In this document: one piece after another, positions 19,160 through 28,484 of the stretch
Numbering within the stretch: the stretch's first letter is position 1
How the letters are laid out: each line of letters begins with the position of its first letter
Source of the DNA: Muribaculum sp.
Lineage (GTDB): Bacteria; Bacteroidota; Bacteroidia; Bacteroidales; Muribaculaceae
Assembly (NCBI GenBank): GCA_009775095.1
Contig: VSOZ01000009.1
Coordinates: forward strand, 60,638 to 124,637
Direction of reading: 5' to 3'
DNA: 64,000 bases
Made by a program: the position numbers and the translations under genes
The notes under the pieces: model-generated
Seen by the model: only the letters and a program-made list of their open reading frames with translations
The model's database searches: none
Told to the model about the DNA's origin: nothing

Positions 19160-20227
19160 TCATTTATTTACTACCGCCACTTCCGTACCGGTACTTACTT
19201 TCTGCATACCGGCTACAATCACGCTGTCGCCACGCGATAGTCCGTTTACCGACACTCCCTCATGCGAAAACCGATCGGAGGTTATAAATCGCCTCTGGGC
19301 CTTACCGTTTTTGACAATCCACACAAACTGCCGGTTATCGGAGTCGAGAAGCACACTCTGCGAAGGCAGTACAAAAGATGCATCTTTTGATTGTATGCTA
19401 TCGGAATTACAACCATTGACAGCAACAGTGCCGATCATGCCGGGGAGAATTTTCTCTCCTTGATTGGGAATACTGAATTTTACCGTATAAGATCTTGTCA
19501 GAGGATCGGCCACAACAGCCTTCTGTACAAGCCGTCCCTGCAGGTCCAGACTGTCAAGACCGCCTATGGTTATTGAAGCCGTACAACCGTCATTAAAACT
19601 TCCTATCTCCTGTTCAGGCACCGATATGGCTATTCTCATATCATCCAGATTCACTATACGCAGTACCGGTTGAGCGGCGATTACCGTCTGACCGTCATCC
19701 GTCATCTTTTCCGAAACATATCCTGTGATCGGCGAATACAACGAAGCGTCGCCAACGGCTCTGCCGGCAAGAGCAGCCGCATTTTCAGCCTGCTTGAGCT
19801 TAGACTGGACTTCAACCCATTTTATATCGGGCAAGGCGTTGGCATCGTGCAATTTCTTAAGTCTCCGGTAGGCGTCGCGCGCTTCTTCAAGCTCAGCCTG
19901 CGCTATATTGCTTGCATTGACAAGACTTTGATCCTTTACACGGGCCAGCAGTTGACCTTTGCGAACTCTGTCACCTACATTAACATAAATCTTTATGACC
20001 GTTCCCGGCACCGAGAAACTGACGGTCGAGGCTTCAGCCGACTCGGTCGTACCGGAAAACGAACGTCCGTCACCTCCCGATAAGTTGTCGCCCAAAACCT
20101 TTATATCCACTTTCGCAGGTGACATAACACTCTCTTTATCATGGCTCTTACATCCGTTTAAAGAGATTAAAGCCACGATGGAAAGTATTGACGTAATAAA
20201 TGTCTTACAGATACTTAAATGTGCCAT
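19160..20227 (-). CDS. RND efflux periplasmic adaptor (membrane fusion protein), lipoprotein
   Basis: 355 residues. The signal peptide ends with a lipobox LNGC (Cys26), so the adaptor is anchored by lipid. The biotinyl-lipoyl half-motif (STVSFSVPGTVIKIYVNVGD, RVRKGQLLARV), a helical hairpin (AQAELEEARDAYRRLKKLHD) and the second lipoyl half (DASLYSPITGYVSEKMTDDG) are in the canonical order. Beta-barrel and membrane-proximal domains follow (GMIGTVAVNG, VLPSQSVLLDSDNRQFVWIV). It links the RND pump to TolC. It is the first gene of the minus-strand operon; no convincing promoter was identified in the 130 bases upstream, which are A+T rich. Confidence 0.93.
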   Translation of the reverse strand: MAHLSICKTFITSILSIVALISLNGCKSHDKESVMSPAKVDIKVLGDNLSGGDGRSFSGTTESAEASTVSFSVPGTVIKIYVNVGDRVRKGQLLARVKDQSLVNASNIAQAELEEARDAYRRLKKLHDANALPDIKWVEVQSKLKQAENAAALAGRAVGDASLYSPITGYVSEKMTDDGQTVIAAQPVLRIVNLDDMRIAISVPEQEIGSFNDGCTASITIGGLDSLDLQGRLVQKAVVADPLTRSYTVKFSIPNQGEKILPGMIGTVAVNGCNSDSIQSKDASFVLPSQSVLLDSDNRQFVWIVKNGKAQRRFITSDRFSHEGVSVNGLSRGDSVIVAGMQKVSTGTEVAVVNK

Positions 20228-20355
20228 AAATAGTTGAATATGTTTAAGTTTTTATCTAATAAACAATGTTAATCTTCCTTATGTTTTGACGACGGGCTCA
20301 ATTTATGTAATACATTATTATAATGTGTGTTTGCCATAATTTCATAAATTCTCAT

Positions 20356-20363
20356 TACTTTTG
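20356..20363 (+). promoter_or_regulatory. Promoter of prmA
   Basis: TACTTTTG followed by CAC, a TAnnTTTG match 24 bases before the prmA ATG. Confidence 0.6.
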
Positions 20364-20386
20364 CACAATTAAACATTATTTACGCA

Positions 20387-21235
20387 ATGAACGACTATAT
20401 TGAAGTCAGACTCGACATAACTCCTTGTGACGAGACATCGACCGACCTGCTTGCTGCGCTATTGTGTGACAAGGATTACGAAAGTTTTGTACCCGACGCT
20501 GAAGGACTGACAGCATACATAAAGAAAGAGCTTTTTGACGATAAAGTGTTTAAAAGTGTCATAGCCGATTTTCCGTTTGAAGCCACGATTGAAGTCAAGT
20601 GGTCGACAGTCGAAGGTCGGGATTGGAATTCTGAATGGGAGAAGAATTATTTCAAGCCTATCGTCATTGACAACCAATGTGTGATACACAGTTCTTTCCA
20701 CACCGATATACCGAGTATGCCCTATGACATAGTGATCGATCCGAAAATGGCTTTCGGCACCGGACACCACCAGACAACATCGTTAATAATAAGACGACTT
20801 ATCGATATGCCTCTCGAGAATAGGTCGGTAATCGATATGGGTACCGGGACAGGTATACTTGCCATCCTTGCCGCCATGCGGGGCGCTAATCCGGTCAACG
20901 CGGTTGAAATCGACGAATTCGCGCATATAAACGCCATTGAAAATGTCAGACTAAACGGACATGCCGAAATAAATGTCATACTCGGCGATGCCGGAGCGCT
21001 TGCCGATCTGCAACCGGCCGATCTGTTCATTGCCAACATAAACCGCAATATCATACTTGCCGACATACGTCATTATGCATCGAAACTCGTTGCAGGCGGC
21101 GACATGCTGCTAAGCGGATTTTATGAGGAAGATGTAGAAACTATACTTGCCGAAGCCTCCAAGCACGGACTAAAATATGCCGGTACTTATGTAATGGACC
21201 GATGGACGTGTCTGCATTTAAAGAAACAATCTTGA
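20387..21235 (+). CDS. prmA: Ribosomal protein L11 methyltransferase
   Basis: Trimethylates lysines and the N-terminus of ribosomal protein L11 using SAM. The 282 residues comprise an N-terminal recognition domain of about 100 residues and a Rossmann methyltransferase with VIDMGTGTGILAILAAMRGA (SAM loop), VEIDEFAHINAIENVRLNG and LFIANINRNIILAD, all diagnostic of PrmA. The preceding IDPKMAFGTGHHQTTSLIIR is the conserved family signature. It is followed after 4 bases by the ABC transporter ATPase and likely heads that three-gene operon. Confidence 0.95.
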   Translation: MNDYIEVRLDITPCDETSTDLLAALLCDKDYESFVPDAEGLTAYIKKELFDDKVFKSVIADFPFEATIEVKWSTVEGRDWNSEWEKNYFKPIVIDNQCVIHSSFHTDIPSMPYDIVIDPKMAFGTGHHQTTSLIIRRLIDMPLENRSVIDMGTGTGILAILAAMRGANPVNAVEIDEFAHINAIENVRLNGHAEINVILGDAGALADLQPADLFIANINRNIILADIRHYASKLVAGGDMLLSGFYEEDVETILAEASKHGLKYAGTYVMDRWTCLHLKKQS

Positions 21236-21239
21236 TTTT

Positions 21240-22160
21240 ATGAATATAATTGAAGTAAAGGACGTAGTAAAAGACTACTCCGGTCACCGTGCCCTCGACC
21301 ATGTTAGCCTTAATGTGGAAGAAGGCACCGTCTATGGACTTCTCGGCCCTAACGGTGCGGGAAAGACATCGCTTATACGTATACTTAACCAGATAACCCG
21401 CCCCGACGAGGGAGAGATATTGCTCAACGGCAAGCCTCTCGCCCCTTCCGACGTGATGCACATGGGCTATCTGCCTGAAGAACGAGGGCTATACAAGAAA
21501 ATGAAAGTACTGAACCACATTGTATATCTCGGACGGCTTAAAGGCATGACCAAGGCCGACGCTCACCGCGCGGCTATGGAATGGCTCGAAAGAATGGATC
21601 TCGCCGAGTGGGCCAACAAAAAAGTAGAGGCACTTTCGAAAGGCATGGCGCAAAAAGTACAGTTTATAGCTACGGTAGTGCACAATCCGAAACTGCTGAT
21701 CTTTGACGAACCATTCTCCGGCTTCGACCCGGTCAACACCGAGCAACTGAAGAAAGAGATACTCCGGCTCAATGAGAACGGGGCCACAATTCTCTTTTCA
21801 ACCCATAATATGGCCTCGGTCGAGGAAGTATGCAAAGAATTCACCCTTATAAACAAGTCGCGCGCAGTACTGCAGGGCAATGTCTACGACATAAGACGTA
21901 AATTCAAAAAAAATCTATTCCGCGTACACGTTGCCGAGCCGGTGCTTGCTCCCGACAATACATTATACTCTATTATAGCACTTTCGCCCCGTCTTCAGTC
22001 GGGCTGTGAAGCTACCATAAAACTGGCTCAGGGCGTAACAACACGCGATGCCATAAGCAACCTTAACGACAAGTATACGCTCCTCGGCTTTGAAGAGCTT
22101 TTACCGTCAATGAACGAAATATTCATCGAAACCGTCACAGACTCCAATGAACAGAAATAG
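21240..22160 (+). CDS. ABC transporter ATP-binding protein (NatA-like exporter)
   Basis: ATPase subunit of an ABC-2 type exporter, 306 residues. Walker A is GLLGPNGAGKTS, the Q loop lies in HMGYLPEERGLYKKMKVLNH, the ABC signature is LSKGMAQKVQF and Walker B is LLIFDEPFSGFDP. The switch histidine is in LFSTHNMASVEE. A C-terminal extension of about 80 residues (DUF4162-like) follows, as in NatA and its relatives. The stop overlaps the permease start by 14 bases, a sign of translational coupling. The substrate is not predictable; Na+ export is only the name of the model system. Confidence 0.93.
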   Translation: MNIIEVKDVVKDYSGHRALDHVSLNVEEGTVYGLLGPNGAGKTSLIRILNQITRPDEGEILLNGKPLAPSDVMHMGYLPEERGLYKKMKVLNHIVYLGRLKGMTKADAHRAAMEWLERMDLAEWANKKVEALSKGMAQKVQFIATVVHNPKLLIFDEPFSGFDPVNTEQLKKEILRLNENGATILFSTHNMASVEEVCKEFTLINKSRAVLQGNVYDIRRKFKKNLFRVHVAEPVLAPDNTLYSIIALSPRLQSGCEATIKLAQGVTTRDAISNLNDKYTLLGFEELLPSMNEIFIETVTDSNEQK

Positions 22161-23457
22161 ATTTATGTTAGTAATGCAACGCGAGTATCTCTCGATTGTT
22201 GCAAAAAAGTCTTTTATAATAAGCACACTGCTCGCACCGGTAATAATGGTAGCGCTTGTGGCAATACCGGCGTTGCTGATGACCGTCAACAGTTCCGACT
22301 CGCGCCTTATAAGCGTCATTGATGAAACAGGACGCTACTCCGACATATTCAAAGACAACGACGACTATCGGTTCCGTATAGAGACCGACATGACGTCCGA
22401 AAATATGAAAGACCGATACAAAAAGGCCGACGGCGACATATATGCCATAGTTGTGATACCTTCCGATGTGGAAGAGTCGAAAACGATCAACGTATATTCG
22501 GAGAAACCGGTCAAGATAACACTAAGCCGCGAGTTGGAGACCCCGCTCAACAAAAGTCTGTCAGACGCCAAGATAGCATCGTACAATCTTCCCGAGCTAA
22601 AGGATATGATAGCGCAGAGCAATGTGGAAGTCAAGGTCAAGAGCCATACATGGGACGAAGAGGGTGAGAAAGTGTCATCAAGCGAGATAGCCATGATGGT
22701 CGGTCTTTTTCTTGCATTTCTCACCTACATGTTTGTGCTCATGTACGGCGCCATGATTATGGGATCGGTTGTTGAGGACAAGACCAACCGCATAGTTGAG
22801 GTCATTGTAAGCACATGCCGTCCGATGGAGCTGATGCTCGGAAAAATCGTCAGCATAGCCCTTGTAGGACTTACACAGATACTGATATGGGCCGTATTTT
22901 TAGGTATCGGACTGTTTGTCATCAGCATGTTCGGCATAGCCGCGGCCACACCCGACATTACCGCCGGCATGGCAGCCGGAGCCTCCATGCCGGAAATGCC
23001 CGACCCCGAATTGTCAGAGATACTTCAGGCTGTACTCGGCATAAACTGGTTCAGACTGCTCGGCATATTTATATTGTACTTTATCGGCGGCTACCTGCTC
23101 TATGCCGCACTGTTCGCAGGCTTCGGCTCGGCAGTAGACCAACAGAGCGATGCCAACCAGTTTACAATGCCCATAATGATGATCATCATACTCGCTCTTG
23201 TCATAGGACAGGCATGTATGGAAAACCCCGACGGAACGCTCGGCGTGATCGCGTCGCTTGTTCCGTTTACGTCTCCTATAGTCATGATGATACGTCTGCC
23301 CTACGATGTACCGGCATGGCAGGTAGTCACCAGTCTGGTGCTACTCTACGGCACGGCTCTGCTGTTTGTATTTCTCGCATCGAGAATTTATCGTACCGGC
23401 ATACTGATGTACGGGCGTAAAGTATCGTTTAAAGAGATCATACGTTGGATAAAATAG
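22147..23457 (+). CDS. ABC-2 family transporter permease (NatB-like)
   Basis: Membrane subunit partnering the ATPase just upstream, 436 residues. A first helix near the N-terminus (SFIISTLLAPVIMVALVAIP) is followed by a large extracytoplasmic domain of about 150 residues. A cluster of five to six helices then runs from about residue 180 (MMVGLFLAFLTYMFVLMYG, LVGLTQILIWAVFLGIGLFV, LLGIFILYFIGGYLLYAALF, and more). The coupling segment VVEDKTNRIVEVIVSTCRPM between the first two of these helices is typical of the NatB/ABC2_membrane_3 group. Start ATG 22147 lies within the ATPase gene. Confidence 0.9.
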   Translation: MNRNRFMLVMQREYLSIVAKKSFIISTLLAPVIMVALVAIPALLMTVNSSDSRLISVIDETGRYSDIFKDNDDYRFRIETDMTSENMKDRYKKADGDIYAIVVIPSDVEESKTINVYSEKPVKITLSRELETPLNKSLSDAKIASYNLPELKDMIAQSNVEVKVKSHTWDEEGEKVSSSEIAMMVGLFLAFLTYMFVLMYGAMIMGSVVEDKTNRIVEVIVSTCRPMELMLGKIVSIALVGLTQILIWAVFLGIGLFVISMFGIAAATPDITAGMAAGASMPEMPDPELSEILQAVLGINWFRLLGIFILYFIGGYLLYAALFAGFGSAVDQQSDANQFTMPIMMIIILALVIGQACMENPDGTLGVIASLVPFTSPIVMMIRLPYDVPAWQVVTSLVLLYGTALLFVFLASRIYRTGILMYGRKVSFKEIIRWIK

Positions 23458-23539
23458 ACAAAATGTAAGCAAAACGGCACTCATTTATTGCAAATTAAAG
23501 ATTATTGCCGCGAAAGATGCAAAATAATTCACTTTTCGC

Positions 23540-23570
23540 TTTGACATTTAAAAATAATGGTGTAATTTTG
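23540..23570 (+). promoter_or_regulatory. Promoter of the leu operon leader
   Basis: TTTG at 23540-23543 and TAATTTTG at 23563-23570, separated by 19 bases, match both Bacteroidetes promoter elements with ideal spacing. The transcript should start near 23577, about 20 bases before the leader peptide ATG and some 190 bases before leuA. Confidence 0.75.
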
Positions 23571-23596
23571 CTTCGTCAAACAATAATATTGAATTA

Positions 23597-23653
23597 ATGA
23601 ATACATATCTTCTTTCCCTATCGCTAACTTCAGGCCTTACGCTATCGATATGA
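23597..23653 (+). CDS. leuL: Leucine-rich leader peptide of the leu operon attenuator
   Basis: An 18-residue ORF reading MNTYLLSLSLTSGLTLSI, with six leucines (residues 5, 6, 8, 10, 14 and 16) encoded by CTT and CTA codons, ending in TGA. It lies between a good promoter and a terminator in front of leuA. The leucine codons overlap a segment able to pair with downstream RNA (see the attenuator entry). By analogy with the enterobacterial leu leader, stalling of the ribosome at these codons when charged leucyl-tRNA is scarce would let transcription continue. No conservation data are available to me; the assignment rests on composition, position and RNA pairing. Confidence 0.8.
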   Translation: MNTYLLSLSLTSGLTLSI

Positions 23654-23657
23654 TTGT

Positions 23658-23738
23658 GGGAGAAAGATGCTGTATTGTAAAATAATAATGAAAACGAACA
23701 TCGGCCTTTCTCCGTATTTTGGAGAAGGCCGATTTTTT
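23658..23738 (+). terminator. Transcription attenuator (antiterminator and terminator) of the leu operon
   Basis: The terminator is a stem of ATCGGCC-T-TTCTCC (from 23700) against GGAGAAGGCCGAT (from 23721), with one bulged T and a 7-base loop, then six T at 23733-23738. The alternative fold pairs GGAGAAAG (23659-23666) with CTTTCTCC (23706-23713), which destroys the terminator. A third pairing joins TCTTTCCC (23611-23618, inside the Leu codons) to GGGAGAAAGA (23658-23667, two bases bulged) and would sequester the antiterminator strand when the leader is read through. These are the four regions of a classical attenuator. Confidence 0.82.
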
Positions 23739-23766
23739 AATTGCAAACTAAAAAACAGATTTATAT

Positions 23767-25263
23767 ATGAGCGACAGATTGTTTATCTTCGACACGACAT
23801 TGCGCGACGGCGAGCAGGTGCCCGGCTGCCAGCTCAATACGGTCGAGAAGATCGAAGTCGCCAAGGCTCTGGAAGAGCTTGGCGTTGATGTTATAGAAGC
23901 CGGTTTCCCGGTATCGAGCCCGGGAGACTTCAACTCGGTTGTAGAAATATCCAAAGCCGTGACATGGCCCACCATATGTGCGCTCACACGCGCGGTAGAA
24001 AACGACATACGTGTTGCCGCCGACGCACTGCAGTACGCAAAGCATAAACGCATACATACCGGCATAGGCACATCGGACTATCATATAAAGTACAAATTCA
24101 ACTCCAATCGCGAGGATATACTTGAGCGGGCCATAGCTTGTGTTAAATATGCCAAACGCTTTGTAGAGGACGTACAGTTTTATGCCGAAGACGCAGGACG
24201 CACCGACAACGAGTATCTGGCCCGAGTGGTGGAAGCCGTGATAAAAGCCGGCGCCACAGTAGTCAACATACCCGACACGACCGGCTACTGCCTGCCCTCG
24301 CAGTTCGGCGAAAAGATCCAATATCTTATGGAACACGTTGACGGCATACACAATGTCACCATCGCCACTCACTGCCACAACGACTTGGGCATGGCTACAG
24401 CCAACACCATGTCAGGAATAATGCACGGTGCCCGTCAGGCTGAAGTGACAATAAACGGCATAGGCGAACGCGCCGGAAACACATCGCTTGAAGAGGTAGC
24501 CATGATATGCCGCTCACACAGAGAGCTTGGTATCGATACAAACCTCAACACCACTAAGCTCTATGGCATAAGCCGCATGGTGTCAAGCCTTATGAACATG
24601 CCCGTACAGCCCAACAAAGCCATCGTGGGGCGCAACGCATTTGCCCACAGCTCGGGCATACATCAGGACGGTGTACTTAAAAATCGCGAGAGCTATGAAA
24701 TAATAGATCCGAAAGACGTGGGTGTGGATGAAAACTCAATAGTACTGACCGCACGCTCCGGACGCGCCGCACTGAAACACCGTCTGCATGTGCTCGGCAT
24801 AGAACTCGACAAAGAGGCTCTCGACAAAGCATACGAAGGCTTCCTTCAACTTGCCGATAAGAAGAAAGAGATAAACGACGACGACGTACTGCTGCTCGCC
24901 GGAGAACACCATAAAGCCTCACGCCGCCTGAAACTTGACTTCCTGCAGGTGACTTCGGGCGTAGGCATAAAGTCGGTGGCGTCGATAGGTCTTGACATAG
25001 CGGGAGAAAAGTTTGAAGCCTGCGCATCGGGCAACGGTCCGGTGGATGCCGCAATATCGGCCATCAAGCAGATAATACACCGCAAGATGCTTGTAAAAGA
25101 ATTTCTCATTCAAGCCATCAACAAAGGCAGCAATGACATAGGCAAGGTACACATGACCGTCGAATACGACGGAGTGGCCTACTACGGCTTCTCGGCTAAT
25201 ACCGACATTGTTGCCGCAAGCGCCGAAGCGTTCATCGATGCGATAAATAAATTTGTCCACTAA
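23767..25263 (+). CDS. leuA: 2-isopropylmalate synthase
   Basis: Condenses acetyl-CoA with 2-oxoisovalerate, the first committed step of leucine synthesis. The 498 residues include a catalytic TIM barrel ([19 protein letters not shown], with the metal-binding HxH in [16 protein letters not shown]) and a C-terminal domain from about residue 390 ([17 protein letters not shown]) that in the family binds leucine for feedback inhibition. [10 protein letters not shown] and [16 protein letters not shown] are signature segments. It is the first structural gene of the operon, 28 bases after the attenuator's T run, so it is controlled both by attenuation (inferred) and by feedback (family knowledge). 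Confidence 0.96.
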   Translation: MSDRLFIFDTTLRDGEQVPGCQLNTVEKIEVAKALEELGVDVIEAGFPVSSPGDFNSVVEISKAVTWPTICALTRAVENDIRVAADALQYAKHKRIHTGIGTSDYHIKYKFNSNREDILERAIACVKYAKRFVEDVQFYAEDAGRTDNEYLARVVEAVIKAGATVVNIPDTTGYCLPSQFGEKIQYLMEHVDGIHNVTIATHCHNDLGMATANTMSGIMHGARQAEVTINGIGERAGNTSLEEVAMICRSHRELGIDTNLNTTKLYGISRMVSSLMNMPVQPNKAIVGRNAFAHSSGIHQDGVLKNRESYEIIDPKDVGVDENSIVLTARSGRAALKHRLHVLGIELDKEALDKAYEGFLQLADKKKEINDDDVLLLAGEHHKASRRLKLDFLQVTSGVGIKSVASIGLDIAGEKFEACASGNGPVDAAISAIKQIIHRKMLVKEFLIQAINKGSNDIGKVHMTVEYDGVAYYGFSANTDIVAASAEAFIDAINKFVH

Positions 25264-25286
25264 TCAAGTAACTGTACTTATTGTCT

Positions 25287-26681
25287 ATGGCACGGACATT
25301 ATTTGACAAAATATGGGACGCACACACAGTCAATACAGTTGACGGCGGCCCCACACAATTATATATAGACCGGCATTACTGCCATGAGGTGACAAGTCCG
25401 CAGGCATTTGACGGATTGCGCCGTCGGGGGCTGAAAGTATATCGTCCCGAACGCACTATCTGCTCACCCGACCACAACATACCCACCCTGCATCAGGACA
25501 AGCCCATCAATGACCCGGTGTCGCGCAAACAGGTGGAAACCCTTTACTGCAATGCCGATGAGTTCGGGCTGACACTGTTTGGTCTCGGTCACCCCAAAAA
25601 CGGCATCATACATGTCATCGGACCGGAAACGGGCCTTACACTCCCGGGCTACACAATAGTGTGCGGCGACAGCCACACGTCAACCCACGGCGCTTTCGGA
25701 GCCGTAGCTTTCGGCATAGGCACCAGCGAGGTCGAAATGGTTCTCGCAACACAATGCATATTGCAGCCTAAGCCCAAAACGATGCGCATAAACATCGAAG
25801 GACGTCTCGGTAAAGACGTTACAGCCAAAGACGTGGCTCTATACATAATAGCACGTATGTCGACAAGCGGTGCTACCGGATATTTTGTTGAATATGCAGG
25901 CGAAGTCATACGCAACATGTCGATGGAAGAGCGCCTGACCGTATGCAATCTGTCAATCGAAATGGGCGCGCGCGGAGGCATGATAGCACCCGACGACACT
26001 ACATTCGCTTACGTAAAAGGGCGCGAGTACGCTCCCAAAGGCGAGGCATGGGACAACGCGGTCAAATATTGGAAATCACTTGCCACCGATGACGATGCCG
26101 TATTTGACAAAGAGGTAACTTTTAACGCCGACGACATAGAACCTAGAATAACCTACGGAACTAATCCCGGTATGGGAATAGGCATATCGGAAGCCATACC
26201 CCAATATGGAGGTGATGACGAGGTAGGTCGCGCTTCTTATGAAAAGTCACTTGAATATATGGGCTTCAAGGCGGGACAGCATCTTGAGGGAACACCTGTA
26301 GATTATGTATTTCTCGGCAGCTGTACAAACGGCCGCATCGAAGACTTCCGTGCTTTTGCCGACTTCGTGAAAGGCCGTAAAAAAGCACCGTCGGTAACGG
26401 CATGGCTCGTACCGGGCTCACGCGCCGTTTTTGAACAGATAAAGAGCGAGGGTATCGGCCGTGTACTTGCCAACGCCGGTTTTGAACTGCGCGAACCCGG
26501 ATGCTCAGCATGTCTGGCCATGAACGATGACAAAGTACCGTCAGGGGCTCTATGCATATCCACTTCCAACCGCAATTTTGAAGGCAGACAAGGCCCCGGA
26601 GCACGGACAATACTTGCCGGACCGCTTGTAGCGGCCGCTGCGGCAGTAACCGGAGTAATAACAGATCCAAGAAAAATCTAA
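25287..26681 (+). CDS. leuC: 3-isopropylmalate dehydratase large subunit
   Basis: Aconitase-family subunit that, with LeuD, isomerises 2-isopropylmalate to 3-isopropylmalate. 464 residues from ATG 25287 ([15 protein letters not shown]); a TTG two codons upstream is not preferred. The three cysteines that bind the 4Fe-4S cluster are in [13 protein letters not shown] and [31 protein letters not shown] and [20 protein letters not shown] are family signatures. It follows leuA by 23 bases and precedes leuD by 12 bases. Confidence 0.97.
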   Translation: MARTLFDKIWDAHTVNTVDGGPTQLYIDRHYCHEVTSPQAFDGLRRRGLKVYRPERTICSPDHNIPTLHQDKPINDPVSRKQVETLYCNADEFGLTLFGLGHPKNGIIHVIGPETGLTLPGYTIVCGDSHTSTHGAFGAVAFGIGTSEVEMVLATQCILQPKPKTMRINIEGRLGKDVTAKDVALYIIARMSTSGATGYFVEYAGEVIRNMSMEERLTVCNLSIEMGARGGMIAPDDTTFAYVKGREYAPKGEAWDNAVKYWKSLATDDDAVFDKEVTFNADDIEPRITYGTNPGMGIGISEAIPQYGGDDEVGRASYEKSLEYMGFKAGQHLEGTPVDYVFLGSCTNGRIEDFRAFADFVKGRKKAPSVTAWLVPGSRAVFEQIKSEGIGRVLANAGFELREPGCSACLAMNDDKVPSGALCISTSNRNFEGRQGPGARTILAGPLVAAAAAVTGVITDPRKI

Positions 26682-26693
26682 TTTCACGTCATC

Positions 26694-27290
26694 ATGGACA
26701 ATCGCATAACCGTAATAACATCAAGCGCCATACCGCTGCCGATGGAAAACATCGACACCGATCAGATAATACCGGCCCGCTTTCTGAAAGCGACCTCACG
26801 CGAAGGTTTCGGTGATAATCTTTTCCGAGACTGGCGATATAATGCCGATGGCACACTGAATCCAGACTTCGCTCTCAATGACCCGCGATATAAAGGCTGT
26901 ATACTTGTTGCGGGTAAAAATTTCGGGTCGGGTTCGAGTCGAGAACATGCCGCATGGGCCATACATGACTACGGCTTCAAAGTGGTGGTGTCAAGCTTCT
27001 TCGCCGATATTCACAAAAACAACGAGCTTAACAACTTTGTACTGCCAGTAGTAGTCAGCGAGGCTTTTCTTGCAGAGATATTCGACAGCATAGAGCACAA
27101 TCCCGCGACGCAGCTGAAAGTCGACCTTCCGGCACAGACCATAACCAATCTTGCCACAGGCCATAGCGAATCGTTCGAGATAAACGCTTACAAAAAGCAT
27201 TGTCTTATAAACGGACTTGACGACATCGAGTATCTGCTGTCGCGAAAAGACGACATAGAGAGCTGGGAAAATATGAATAAATTTTATTAA
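26694..27290 (+). CDS. leuD: 3-isopropylmalate dehydratase small subunit
   Basis: The swivelling small subunit of isopropylmalate isomerase, 198 residues. [19 protein letters not shown] and [20 protein letters not shown], with the substrate-binding GSGSSREHA motif, are diagnostic. It stands directly between leuC and leuB in one operon with gaps of about 12 bases, so the two dehydratase subunits are made together. Confidence 0.97.
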   Translation: MDNRITVITSSAIPLPMENIDTDQIIPARFLKATSREGFGDNLFRDWRYNADGTLNPDFALNDPRYKGCILVAGKNFGSGSSREHAAWAIHDYGFKVVVSSFFADIHKNNELNNFVLPVVVSEAFLAEIFDSIEHNPATQLKVDLPAQTITNLATGHSESFEINAYKKHCLINGLDDIEYLLSRKDDIESWENMNKFY

Positions 27291-27302
27291 TACACAAGCG
27301 AT

Positions 27303-28364
27303 ATGCATTTTAAAATAGCAGTATTGCCGGGCGACGGCATAGGTCCCGAGATCTCGGTTCAAGGAGTTGACGTCATGTCGGCCATATGTAAAAAATTCGG
27401 TCATACGGTAGACTATGAATATGGAGTAGTGGGAGCCGTGGCCATCGACCATGTCGGCGACCCGTTCCCACCCGAAACTCTGCAATTGTGTAAAAACAGC
27501 GACGCCGTACTGTTCTCGGCCGTAGGCGACCCTAAATTCGACAACGACCCTCACGCTAAAGTGCGTCCGGAGCAAGGACTTCTGGCTATGCGCAAGCAGC
27601 TTGGATTGTACGCCAACATACGCCCCGTAGAGACGTTCAAATGCCTTCTGCACAAATCGCCTCTTCGTCCGGAGATAGTCGACGGTGCCGACTTCATATG
27701 CATACGTGAACTCACCGGAGGCATGTACTTCGGCGAAAAGTATGAGGACAACGACCGCGCTTATGACACCAACCACTATACACGTAAAGAAATCGAGCGC
27801 ATACTGCGTGTGGCTTACGACTACGCCATGAAACGCCGTAAACATCTTACGGTAGTCGACAAGGCAAACGTGCTCGCATCATCGCGTCTATGGCGAAAAG
27901 TCGCACAGGAGATGGAGAAAGAATATCCCGAAGTCACCACCGACTACATGTATGTCGACAACGCGGCAATGCGTATGATACAGGATCCGCGCTTCTTTGA
28001 CGTCATGGTTACGGAAAATACATTCGGTGACATCCTTACCGACGAGGGTTCGGTAATATCGGGTTCAATGGGCCTTCTTCCATCGGCCTCGACAGGAGAA
28101 AGCACACCGGTCTTCGAGCCGATACACGGCTCATGGCCTCAAGCAAAAGGACTCAATATAGCCAATCCGCTTGCACAGATATTGTCGGTGGCCATGCTTA
28201 TGGAGTACTTTGACCGTCGTGCCGAAGGTGCGCTAATACGCGAGGCTGTCAACGCATCGCTATCGGCCGGCGTGGCCACACCCGACATAACAGGCAATAA
28301 CGGTCGGAAATTCGGCACCAGCGACGTCGGCGCATGGATTGTGGACTATATCAATCTGAAATAA
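27303..28364 (+). CDS. leuB: 3-isopropylmalate dehydrogenase
   Basis: NAD-dependent oxidative decarboxylation of 3-isopropylmalate to 2-oxoisocaproate, the third step of the leucine branch. 353 residues of the isocitrate/isopropylmalate dehydrogenase fold: [20 protein letters not shown] at the N-terminus, then the substrate loop [12 protein letters not shown] and the active-site [14 protein letters not shown]. The metal-binding segment [26 protein letters not shown] and the NAD-site EPIHGSWP follow. It is the last gene of the leu operon and is followed by a terminator. A 284-residue antisense ORF over this gene and leuD is a shadow. Confidence 0.97.
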   Translation: MHFKIAVLPGDGIGPEISVQGVDVMSAICKKFGHTVDYEYGVVGAVAIDHVGDPFPPETLQLCKNSDAVLFSAVGDPKFDNDPHAKVRPEQGLLAMRKQLGLYANIRPVETFKCLLHKSPLRPEIVDGADFICIRELTGGMYFGEKYEDNDRAYDTNHYTRKEIERILRVAYDYAMKRRKHLTVVDKANVLASSRLWRKVAQEMEKEYPEVTTDYMYVDNAAMRMIQDPRFFDVMVTENTFGDILTDEGSVISGSMGLLPSASTGESTPVFEPIHGSWPQAKGLNIANPLAQILSVAMLMEYFDRRAEGALIREAVNASLSAGVATPDITGNNGRKFGTSDVGAWIVDYINLK

Positions 28365-28389
28365 CCCATATACTCATCAGTTATCATAA

Positions 28390-28424
28390 AAAAGAGCTGT
28401 AGTTCAAACGAACGCAGCTCTTTT
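28390..28424 (+). terminator. Terminator of the leu operon
   Basis: AAAAGAGCTG/CAGCTCTTTT, a perfect 10-bp inverted repeat with a 15-base loop, 26 bases after the leuB stop. It includes T residues on one side and A residues on the other. Confidence 0.85.
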
Positions 28425-28484
28425 CACATTTATTCAAACATTGTAACGTTTAGCCGTGTTTTATTATGAAGACAGCATAATAAA

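Noticed and set aside
26991..27845. A 284-codon minus-strand ORF across leuD and leuB
   Set aside because: It covers two clear housekeeping genes and has no family features; it is a shadow.
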